NCBI RefSeq assembly: GCF_029714285.1
Contig: NZ_CP121662.1
Location: 3,282,001-3,346,000 of the forward strand
Reading direction: 5' to 3'
Source: Rhizobium sp. CB3090
GTDB lineage: Bacteria > Pseudomonadota > Alphaproteobacteria > Rhizobiales > Rhizobiaceae
DNA: 64,000 nucleotides
Shown: piece by piece, positions 57,281 to 64,000 of the stretch
Numbering within the stretch: the first letter of the stretch is position 1
Layout of the letters: the number at the start of each line of letters is the position of its first letter
The notes under the pieces: model-generated
Database searches by the model: none
Told to the model about the DNA's origin: nothing
What the model saw: only the letters and a program-made list of their open reading frames with translations
Position numbers and translations under genes: made by a program

Positions 57281-58480
57281 TTAATGCGAGCTGCGGCCGA
57301 TGCCATCTGCGTAACGTGCCAGAGACGACAGCGCCAGCACGACGAGCAGCAGCACCGGCAGCGCCATCAAAACCGGCGAGAAGCCGACATGCTCGGCGGC
57401 GAAACCGATGGCTGACGGAGCGACCAGCATGCCGGAATAGCCCATGGTGGTGACGACCGAGATGCCGATGCCCGGCTGCAGCCCCGGAATATTGCCGGCA
57501 GCCGAAAAGGCGATCGGCACCATGTTGGAAATGCCGATACCGCATAGGGCGAAGCCGACAATGGCCAGTTCCGCATTCGGCGCCAGCGCCGCAAGCAGCA
57601 TGCCGACGATCGCAAAGACCGTGCAGACACGCAGCGTCTTGACGGCGCCCAGCCGATCGCGGACGAAATCGCCGGCAAAACGCATCGTTGCCATGGTCAG
57701 CGAAAAGGCGGCGAAGCCGAAGCCCGAGAGGGTCACCGATGCGGCCTTTTCCTGGCCGAGATAGAGCGCGCTCCAGTCGAGCACCGCACCTTCCGGGATC
57801 ATGCAAAACAGCGCCATCATGCCGAGCAGCCAGGGCAACGGGATCAACGGCAACCGCGCCTTCGGCTTTGCCTCGTCCGGATGCGGCTGGTCACCGAGGA
57901 TCATCGGCCAGGCGACGGCGAGGAAGAGAAGGGCAAGGGCGGTAGAGACTTCGGCGTGGCCGAGTACGCCCCAGCGCGAGATCAGAAAACCGCCGATCGC
58001 CGAGCCGATGAGGCCGCCAAGGCTCCAGAAGGCGTGACAGGACGACATGATCGCCCGATGCATGGATTTCTCCACCGACACGGCATTGGCGTTCATCGCC
58101 ACGTCCATCGCACCGATGAAGCCGCCGAACAGGAAGAGGGCGATCGCGGCGGTCCAGACATTCTGGGTGACAGTCAAAGCCAGCAGCATTGGCAGCAGCA
58201 GCACGGCAAAGGCCTTGACGACGATCTTCGAGCCGCGCCCGGCAATCTGCGCACCCGCCACCGGCATCATCACCAGCGATCCCAATCCGAAGACCAGGAT
58301 CATAAGGCCGAGTTCGAACTTGGTCAGTTGCAGCCGCTCGGCGAACTCCGGGATCTTGGGCGCCCAGCAGCCAACGGTGAAGCCGTTCATCAAAAACAGC
58401 AGGGAAACGGCGGCACGCGATTTTGTGAAAAATCCGCTTCTACGAGCCTGAAAGCTTCCGGATCGGGTCATATCATCCAT
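57281..58480 (-). CDS. MFS transporter (YbjJ-like)
   Basis: 399-aa membrane protein with about 12 helices. Motifs: LLFLMNGFTVGCWAPKIPEF, FGLGSLVMMPVAG, GFIGAMDVAMNANAVSVEK and SCHAFWSLGGLIGSAIGG, as in YbjJ-type MFS proteins of unknown substrate. The ATG at 58480 has GGGGGA 7 bp upstream; ATG at 58471 is an alternative. Alone between ispG and the EamA gene. Confidence 0.9.
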   Translation of the reverse strand: MDDMTRSGSFQARRSGFFTKSRAAVSLLFLMNGFTVGCWAPKIPEFAERLQLTKFELGLMILVFGLGSLVMMPVAGAQIAGRGSKIVVKAFAVLLLPMLLALTVTQNVWTAAIALFLFGGFIGAMDVAMNANAVSVEKSMHRAIMSSCHAFWSLGGLIGSAIGGFLISRWGVLGHAEVSTALALLFLAVAWPMILGDQPHPDEAKPKARLPLIPLPWLLGMMALFCMIPEGAVLDWSALYLGQEKAASVTLSGFGFAAFSLTMATMRFAGDFVRDRLGAVKTLRVCTVFAIVGMLLAALAPNAELAIVGFALCGIGISNMVPIAFSAAGNIPGLQPGIGISVVTTMGYSGMLVAPSAIGFAAEHVGFSPVLMALPVLLLVVLALSSLARYADGIGRSSH

Positions 58481-58733
58481 TAAAAATCCCCCAAATCGAT
58501 GGCTGCAGGATATTTAAATCGATTGAAATCTCAATATCCCAAAAGACGAACATTGGTCACGTTTCGTCTCCGTCTGTTAAATCGGGCAAGGAAGTCACAA
58601 CCGCAAATAATCTTTCGCGCTCGGTCTAGCTTGCCCATATGGCCTATTGACGGCGAAAAACTAGCCGCCTATCGGTTGAGCCTTAAAAGATTTTTCGACC
58701 GGCCTGCTTCAAAGCCATTCCCCTGGTGCTTCC

Positions 58734-59606
58734 GTGAAAAACCCCATCAGCTACGGCATCCTGCTTACGGTGATTGCCTATATGCTGTTCACTGCCCACG
58801 ACTCGGTGGTGAAACTGCTCGTCACCGACATTCCGGTCTGGCAGATCCTCTTCTGGCGCAGTTGCAGCATTCTTGCCGGCTGTTTCCTCTTCGAGGGGCC
58901 ATCGCTGGTGCGCAAGGTTCGCCACTCGCCCATCATCAAACCGATGATCGTGCGCAGCATATTGCTGGTGATCGCCTGGACTTCCTACTATTCCGCTGCC
59001 CGCTACCTGCAGCTCGCCGAAGTTACGACGCTCTATTACGCCGCCCCCGTCGTCGGCACGATTCTCGCGACCATCGTGCTCCGCGAAAAGGTCAGTTTCG
59101 TACGCTGGATGGCGGTGGGCCTCGGCTTCTGCGGCGTGGTGATCGCCTCCAATCCGGTCGGCCTGTCGATCTCCTGGCCCGTCTATCTGGCGTTGCAGGC
59201 AGCCGTGCTCTGGGCAATGGGCATGGTGCTGCTGCGCAAGACCGCGCTGCATGAGAAGAGCCATATCCAGATGGCCGTCTCGAACATCATCTTCATCGCG
59301 CTGACCGCCACGATGGCCATCCTGCATTGGCATACGCCAAGCGCCTATCAGGTGCTGCTGCTTTTCGGCACCGGCGTCATCGCCGGCGCGGGACAGCTTG
59401 CCCTGTTCGAAGGCATGCGGCAGGCGCCGGTCTCCGTTCTGGCGCCGTTCGAATATACCTCGCTCATCTCAGCCTTCCTACTCGGCTTTCTGATCTGGGG
59501 CGACATCCCGACGGCCAACACCTTCGTCGGCGCAGCCTTCATCCTCAGCGCCGGCCTGATCATCATCGTCAGCGAGCGGATAAAGGGGAGAGTGGCGGCG
59601 GCTTGA
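58734..59606 (+). CDS. EamA (DMT) family transporter
   Basis: 290-aa membrane protein with ten predicted helices in two EamA repeats (first FTAHDSVVKLLVTDIPVWQI, second SAYQVLLLFGTGVIAGAGQL). Starts at a GTG. Family members export amino acids or metabolites; substrate unknown. Divergent from the MFS gene with 253 bp between, in which I see no clear operator. Confidence 0.9.
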   Translation: MKNPISYGILLTVIAYMLFTAHDSVVKLLVTDIPVWQILFWRSCSILAGCFLFEGPSLVRKVRHSPIIKPMIVRSILLVIAWTSYYSAARYLQLAEVTTLYYAAPVVGTILATIVLREKVSFVRWMAVGLGFCGVVIASNPVGLSISWPVYLALQAAVLWAMGMVLLRKTALHEKSHIQMAVSNIIFIALTATMAILHWHTPSAYQVLLLFGTGVIAGAGQLALFEGMRQAPVSVLAPFEYTSLISAFLLGFLIWGDIPTANTFVGAAFILSAGLIIIVSERIKGRVAAA

Positions 59607-59750
59607 GGCAAGAACAGTTTGCGGTTGCCGAGACATGCTATGCACTGTCGCATCAGTTCGCTGCGCGCGTCTCAACAGCAACGATGATCCTCGCCGACCG
59701 GCAGCTCTGCGCCACCGGCAGCGATTCCGATAGATGCTTTCACGCCCTCG

Positions 59751-60221
59751 CTAGTATGGCGAAACGCACAGCCGCCGCGGACCGTAAGAGGGCTGGAACG
59801 TGTCGTCGAAAGCCCTGTAGGACCGATAACGCGCATAGCACCACCGCACATGCGCACTGCCACCATAGTAGGCCGGGCGGTAATACCGGGGCACGTAGTA
59901 GTACCGTGGCGTGTAATAGCCGGGGCCATAGTAGGACGGACCGTAATAGCCCGGATCGTAGTAGCCGGGACCATAATAATTCGGCTGCGCCAGCAGCCCG
60001 CCGATTAGCGCGCCTGCGGCAAAGCCGCCGAGCCCCCAACCCCAGCCACCACCGTGGTGGTGATGGTAGTAGCGGCCGCGATAGCCGCCATGGTAGTCTA
60101 TGAGCTGCGCTTGGGGCGCTGCCTCAACTTTCGGCACGACAATAGTGGGAAACGCCTCGGCCGGCGGGACGCTCGTCAACGTCGTCGCTAGCGACAAGGC
60201 AACGATTGCTAGCCTGTTCAT
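59751..60221 (-). CDS. BA14K family protein with YYGPGYY repeats
   Basis: 156-aa secreted protein. Signal peptide ([20 protein letters not shown]), a His/Gly-rich stretch ([13 protein letters not shown]), a short hydrophobic glycine segment, then tandem Tyr/Gly/Pro repeats of the type [19 protein letters not shown] and the family C-terminus [20 protein letters not shown]14K of Brucella is a surface lectin-like antigen. The start at 60221 has AAAGGTGA upstream. Longer starts to 60446 would cover the promoter of the next gene. Confidence 0.85.
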   Translation of the reverse strand: MNRLAIVALSLATTLTSVPPAEAFPTIVVPKVEAAPQAQLIDYHGGYRGRYYHHHHGGGWGWGLGGFAAGALIGGLLAQPNYYGPGYYDPGYYGPSYYGPGYYTPRYYYVPRYYRPAYYGGSAHVRWCYARYRSYRAFDDTFQPSYGPRRLCVSPY

Positions 60222-60510
60222 TAGCTTCACCTTTCGTCTACATTGCAACCGAATACTATAGCGCGGAAAGGACTGCCTGGCACTTAATTTCCAAGCTGAC
60301 GATTGTGTCGGCCGGGCTGACTTTTGTGGGCATTTCTCGCTCAACGGTCGATCCGCCTTGCTGGTCGCGCGGCCGACCACATCTTCGGCTCCTTTGAGAA
60401 AAATATTCGCAATTGTCGATTTCTTTTGCAGTTTTCTACGCTTCACTGCCCTAGATTTTCTGCAATGTATTCGTCATCGATTGAAACCGCTCAAGAAACG
60501 GAAGAAGACA

Positions 60511-61284
60511 ATGAACTGGTTGAAGACCGTCGCCGCTGCCGCCCTCGTTCAGGCTGCGTTCCTGCTGCCCGCCCACGCCGGCGATAACCTGAAGGCGATC
60601 CAGTCCGCCGGTGTCCTGAAGGTCGGCACGGAAGGCACCTATGCTCCCTTCACCTACCACGATGAAAGCGGCAAGCTCGTCGGCTTCGATGTCGAGATCG
60701 CCGAGGCGATCGCCGGCAAGCTCGGTGTCAAAGCGCAGTTTCTGGAAGGCAAGTGGGACGGCCTGATCGCCGGCCTCGACGCCAATCGCTACGACACCGT
60801 CATCAACGAGGTCGGCATTACCGATGCCCGCAAGCAGAAGTATGATTTCTCCGATCCCTACATCGCTTCCAAGGCCGTGCTGATCGTCAAGGAAGGCAAC
60901 AGCGACATCAAGGACTTCGCCGATCTCAAGGGCAAGAAGGCCGCTCAGTCGCTGACCAGCAATTTCGGCAAGCTCGCCGAAAAGTCCGGTGCCGAACTCG
61001 TCGGTACGGATGGCTTCGACCAGTCGATTCAGCTCGTGCTGACCGGCCGCGCCGATGCCACCATCAATGACAGCCTGTCCTTCTTCGATTTCAAAAAGCA
61101 CAAGCCCGATGCGCCGGTGAAGATTGTCGCCCAGCAGGCCAATGCCGATTATTCCGCCGCCATCATCCGCAAGGGCGAGCCGGAGCTGCAGGCTGCCATC
61201 AACAAGGCGCTGGCCGACATCAAGGCCGACGGCACCTATGCCAAGATTTCCCAGAAATACTTCGGCCAGGATGTTTCGAAGTAA
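60511..61284 (+). CDS. Polar amino-acid (cystine-like) ABC transporter substrate-binding protein
   Basis: 257-aa periplasmic binding protein. Signal peptide KTVAAAALVQAAFLLPAHAG, then VGTEGTYAPFTYHDESGKLVG, VGFDVEIAEAIAGKLGV and YDTVINEVGITDARKQKYDF, close to cystine-binding FliY/TcyJ proteins. First gene of a three-gene importer. A 12-bp hairpin separates it from the permease gene, so it is probably made in excess over the membrane parts. The L-cystine substrate is inferred from similarity read by eye. Confidence 0.9.
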   Translation: MNWLKTVAAAALVQAAFLLPAHAGDNLKAIQSAGVLKVGTEGTYAPFTYHDESGKLVGFDVEIAEAIAGKLGVKAQFLEGKWDGLIAGLDANRYDTVINEVGITDARKQKYDFSDPYIASKAVLIVKEGNSDIKDFADLKGKKAAQSLTSNFGKLAEKSGAELVGTDGFDQSIQLVLTGRADATINDSLSFFDFKKHKPDAPVKIVAQQANADYSAAIIRKGEPELQAAINKALADIKADGTYAKISQKYFGQDVSK

Positions 61285-61312
61285 TAGGCATAGACGCCAA
61301 ATTGTGAAAAAG

Positions 61313-61350
61313 ATGCGTCCGGAACCCTTTCCGGACGCATTCTCTTATTG
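61313..61350 (+). terminator. Perfect 12-bp hairpin between binding-protein and permease genes
   Basis: Arms ATGCGTCCGGAA (61313-61324) and TTCCGGACGCAT (61329-61340), CCCT loop, followed by TCTCTTATT. It can act as partial terminator or 3'-end stabiliser within the operon. Confidence 0.8.
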
Positions 61351-61365
61351 AAAGGCCGCTTTTTC

Positions 61366-62046
61366 GTGCAGCACTGGTTGCAATTGTGGTGGGAGTCTCT
61401 GGGCACGCTGCTTTGGGCGGGGCTCGTCTTCACCATCCCGCTCACCCTGATCACCTTCGTTCTCGGCTTGCTGCTCGGCCTGCTCACCGCCGTCACGCGG
61501 CTCTTTGGCCCGCGACCGCTCGTCGCCGTTGCACGCTTCTACGTCTGGGTGATCCGCGGCACGCCGCTGCTGGTGCAGCTCTTCGTCATCTTCTACGGCC
61601 TGCCGAGTCTCGGCATCCTGCTCGATGCCTTCCCCGCCGCCGTCATCGGCTTCACGCTGAGCATCGGCGCCTATACGTCCGAGATCATCCGCGCCGTCAT
61701 CTCCTCGGTGCCGAAGGGCCAGTGGGAAGCGGCCTATTCCATCGGCATGAGCTGGCGGCAGGCGATGAACCGCACCATCCTGCCGCAGGCGGCGCGCGTT
61801 GCCGTGCCACCGCTGTCGAACACCTTCATTTCGCTGGTCAAGGATACGTCGCTTGCCGCGGCGATCACCGTGCCGGAACTCTTCCAGGCGGCGCAGCGTA
61901 TCGTGGCGACGACCTATGAGCCGCTGATCCTCTATATCGAAGCGGCCCTGATCTATCTTGTCATGAGTTCTTTCCTGTCGACGCTGCAGGTCTCTCTCGA
62001 ACGTCGTTTCGCCCGCTATGGTGGCACGCTGGAGGCGCAGGCATGA
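61366..62046 (+). CDS. Amino-acid ABC transporter permease
   Basis: 226-aa inner-membrane permease of the His/Glu/Gln family with about five helices: TIPLTLITFVLGLLLGLL and VIRGTPLLVQLFVIFYGLP; the EAA loop is GQWEAAYSIGMSWRQAMNRT. I choose the GTG at 61366 (AAAGG 10 bp upstream); a TTG at 61348 is possible. The stop overlaps the ATPase start. Confidence 0.92.
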   Translation: MQHWLQLWWESLGTLLWAGLVFTIPLTLITFVLGLLLGLLTAVTRLFGPRPLVAVARFYVWVIRGTPLLVQLFVIFYGLPSLGILLDAFPAAVIGFTLSIGAYTSEIIRAVISSVPKGQWEAAYSIGMSWRQAMNRTILPQAARVAVPPLSNTFISLVKDTSLAAAITVPELFQAAQRIVATTYEPLILYIEAALIYLVMSSFLSTLQVSLERRFARYGGTLEAQA

Positions 62047-62804
62047 TCGAGCTGTCGCACATCGAAAAACGCTTCGGCGACAATGTCATCCTGAGAGACA
62101 TCGGCCTGCTCATTCCGGAAGGTACGGTGACGGCGCTGGTCGGCCCCTCCGGTGGCGGCAAGAGCACGCTGCTGCGCTGCATCAACCTCCTGGAAATCCC
62201 GACCGCCGGCATGATCCGCATCGGCGAGGAGACGACCACCTTTCAGCCGGGCAAGAAGATCGGCTGGCAGGATATCCAGAAAATCCGCCGCCAGACCGGT
62301 ATGGTCTTCCAGAATTTCCAGCTCTTTCCGCATCAGACGGCGATTGAAAACGTCATGGAAGGTCTGGTGACCGTGTTGCGCTGGCCGGCTGAAAGGGCGC
62401 GTGCCCGCGCTGTCGAGCTTCTGACCAAGGTCGGCATGGCACACAAGATGGATGCCTGGCCCTCGACGCTATCGGGTGGCCAACAGCAGCGCGTGGCGAT
62501 CGCCCGTGCGCTTGCCCCTTCGCCCCGCGTTCTCCTTTGCGACGAACCGACCTCGGCGCTGGACCCCGAACTCGCCGCCGAAGTCGTCGACGTTCTCGGC
62601 CGGCTCGCCAGCGAAGGCACGACCATGGTGATGGCAACGCACGACCTGCGCCTTGCCTCGAAGATCGCCACCAACGTCGTCTTTCTCGAGGCTGGCAACA
62701 TCGTCGAAACCGGCCCCTCCCGCATCATTTTCGGCGCTCCGACACAGGACCGCACGAAGCAGTTCATCTCGACCCTGAATGCGGGTCATACCTACGATAT
62801 ATGA
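62043..62804 (+). CDS. Amino-acid ABC transporter ATP-binding protein
   Basis: 253-aa ATPase: Walker A GPSGGGKSTLLRCI, Q-loop MVFQNFQLFPH, signature LSGGQQQRVAIARA, Walker B VLLCDEPTSALDPE, H-loop ATHD. It overlaps the permease gene by ATGA and completes the importer. A rhizobial repeat follows the stop. Confidence 0.95.
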   Translation: MIELSHIEKRFGDNVILRDIGLLIPEGTVTALVGPSGGGKSTLLRCINLLEIPTAGMIRIGEETTTFQPGKKIGWQDIQKIRRQTGMVFQNFQLFPHQTAIENVMEGLVTVLRWPAERARARAVELLTKVGMAHKMDAWPSTLSGGQQQRVAIARALAPSPRVLLCDEPTSALDPELAAEVVDVLGRLASEGTTMVMATHDLRLASKIATNVVFLEAGNIVETGPSRIIFGAPTQDRTKQFISTLNAGHTYDI

Positions 62805-62810
62805 GGAAAA

Positions 62811-62990
62811 ACCCTCGCCCCTTCGGGGAGAGGGTCGCGCGGAACGCGCGGGGTGAGGGGGCGTTATGGGGGTAAAATATCTTTCGCTTGCCGCCCAAGG
62901 CGCTTGACGCTCTGCTCCGATTCCCCTTATCCGCTCTCCTGAGCCTGTCGATGGGCGGACACCTTCTCCTCGAACGAGGAGAAGGCAAAA
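62811..62990. repeat. Rhizobial REP-like repeat, copy 2
   Basis: Same kind of element as at 50671-50826: begins ACCCTCGCCCC, has a GCGCGG/CCGCGC-type palindrome and ends with CCTTCTCCTCGAACGAGGAG and AGGCAAAA. It separates the convergent ATPase and pyc genes. Confidence 0.75.
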
Positions 62991-62992
62991 CT

Positions 62993-64000
62993 TCAACCCC
63001 CGTAAACCACCAGTAGGTCCTTCGCGTCGATCTGATCACCGGCGCGGACCAGGACTTCGGCGATCGTGCCGTCCTTTTCCGCATGCAGCGCCGTTTCCAT
63101 CTTCATCGCTTCGATGGATACCAGCACGTCGCCGGCCTTGAGCTCCTGGCCGGGCGTGACGAAGACGGTGGAGATGACGCCCGGCATCGGTGCGCCGACA
63201 TGGGCGGCATTGCCGACCTCGGCCTTGCGGCGGACAGCGCTGCCGGACGCACCGTGGGCGCGATCCGGCACCTTGATACGGCGCGGCTGGCCGTTGAGTT
63301 CGAAGAACACCGTCACCATGCCCTTCTCATCGGTCGCCGTCATAGCCTGATTGACGATGACAAGGGTTTTGCCCTTCTCGATCTCGGCAAACAGCTCGTC
63401 GCCTTCCTTCAGCCCGTAGAAATAGGCAGGCGTCGACAAGACCGAGACTGGACCGTAAGTATCGGCGGCCAGCGCATAGTCGGTGAAGACCTTCGGATAC
63501 ATCAGATAGGAGGCGAATTCGAAATCGTTGACCTTGCGTTCCAGCTTGGTCTCGATGACCTTACGCTCCGCATCGAGATCGGCCTCGGCGAGCAGCGAGC
63601 CCGGCCGCACCGTATAGGGCTTGTCGCCTTTCAGCGCCTTCTTCTGAAGCGCAGCCGGCCATCCGGACGGCGGCTGGCCGAGATCTCCCTTCAGCATGGA
63701 GACGACCGAGTCCGGGAAGGCGATATCCTTGGCCGGATTTTCGACATCGGCAACCGTCAGGTCCTGGGAAACCATCATCAGTGCCATATCGCCGACCACC
63801 TTGGAGGATGGCGTCACCTTGACGATATCGCCAAACATCTGGTTGGCATCGGCATAGGCCTGGGCCACCCGATGCCAACGGGTTTCGAGGCCGAGCGAAC
63901 GGGCCTGCTCCTTGAGATTGGTGAACTGGCCGCCCGGCATTTCGTGCAGATAGACTTCCGAGGCCGGTCCTTTGAGGTCGCTTTCGAAGGCCGCATATTG
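62993..64000 (-). CDS. pyc: Pyruvate carboxylase, C-terminal part (5' end outside window)
   Basis: At least 336 residues of the C-terminal part, open through the right edge. The carboxyltransferase end begins QYAAFESDLKGPASEVYLHE and continues through MPGGQFTNLKEQARSLG. The C-terminal biotin carboxyl-carrier domain has the biotinylated lysine in SIEAMKMETALH. The enzyme carboxylates pyruvate to oxaloacetate with ATP and bicarbonate; the biotin carboxylase half lies beyond the window. Confidence 0.96.
   Translation of the reverse strand, partial: QYAAFESDLKGPASEVYLHEMPGGQFTNLKEQARSLGLETRWHRVAQAYADANQMFGDIVKVTPSSKVVGDMALMMVSQDLTVADVENPAKDIAFPDSVVSMLKGDLGQPPSGWPAALQKKALKGDKPYTVRPGSLLAEADLDAERKVIETKLERKVNDFEFASYLMYPKVFTDYALAADTYGPVSVLSTPAYFYGLKEGDELFAEIEKGKTLVIVNQAMTATDEKGMVTVFFELNGQPRRIKVPDRAHGASGSAVRRKAEVGNAAHVGAPMPGVISTVFVTPGQELKAGDVLVSIEAMKMETALHAEKDGTIAEVLVRAGDQIDAKDLLVVYGG

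Overview
The window looks like chromosomal DNA of a Rhizobium-type alphaproteobacterium (Rhizobiaceae). The evidence is high GC with dense short-gap operons, a group-2 RpoH, a phaA-phaB/phaR polyhydroxybutyrate locus, a SAM-II riboswitch before metA, a BA14K-type protein, abundant rhizobial intergenic palindromes and a biotin-dependent pyruvate carboxylase. I see no rRNA, tRNA, CRISPR array, insertion sequence or prophage. Gene identities come from reading the protein sequences. Nothing was searched or aligned by software.

Layout. 1-2761: end of a sugar-type ABC ATPase, then an aconitase-X enzyme. 2776-8641 (minus): a five-gene operon with a carrier protein, an acyl-CoA-dehydrogenase-like flavoprotein, an amino acid:[carrier protein] ligase derived from a class II tRNA synthetase, a DUF1839 protein and a GH2 glycosidase. 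8996-11890: the elongation factor P module (efp, epmA, epmB). 11999-14468: a DUF4160/DUF2442 pair and a BacA/BclA-like ABC transporter with a degenerate ATPase domain. 14637-18419: MoxR ATPase, Nudix hydrolase, SAM-II riboswitch, metA and a VWA protein. 18618-23526: galM and an amino-sugar operon (GntR regulator, NagB-II-like isomerase, nagA, SIS protein). 23533-27893: RND efflux pump. 28311-33143: ABC-F protein, thiamine pyrophosphokinase, MarR regulator and DHA2 exporter. 33228-36789: TPP riboswitch and thiBPQ.

37060-46972: M48-LysM lipoprotein, a YefM-YoeB toxin-antitoxin pair, rpoH2, carD, fdxA, an S4 protein, a SUV3-like helicase and a 1.3-kb gene-free region. 46973-50659: small envelope proteins and phaAB/phaR. 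50835-57151: membrane protein, rpmF, GST, 2H phosphoesterase, mtgA, ispA, LysE exporter and ispG. 57281-64000: MFS and EamA transporters, a BA14K protein, an amino-acid (possibly cystine) ABC transporter and the 3' part of pyc.

Two places deserve most attention. The first is the carrier-protein operon. The ligase family is biochemically known, but its physiological product is not, and here it is linked to a flavoprotein lacking the usual catalytic glutamate and to a glycosidase with both catalytic glutamates. The second is the gene-free region at 45687-46972. It carries four copies of a diverged repeat spaced 253, 216 and 253 bp apart. I count 21 GANTC (CcrM methylation) sites in about 770 bp, interleaved with TTAACCAT (CtrA-like) half-sites, and I recognise no described element there. 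Regulatory RNAs are a theme of the window: SAM-II with a downstream terminator, a TPP riboswitch with a possible RBS-sequestering helix, and a perfect 12-bp hairpin between a binding-protein gene and its permease gene.
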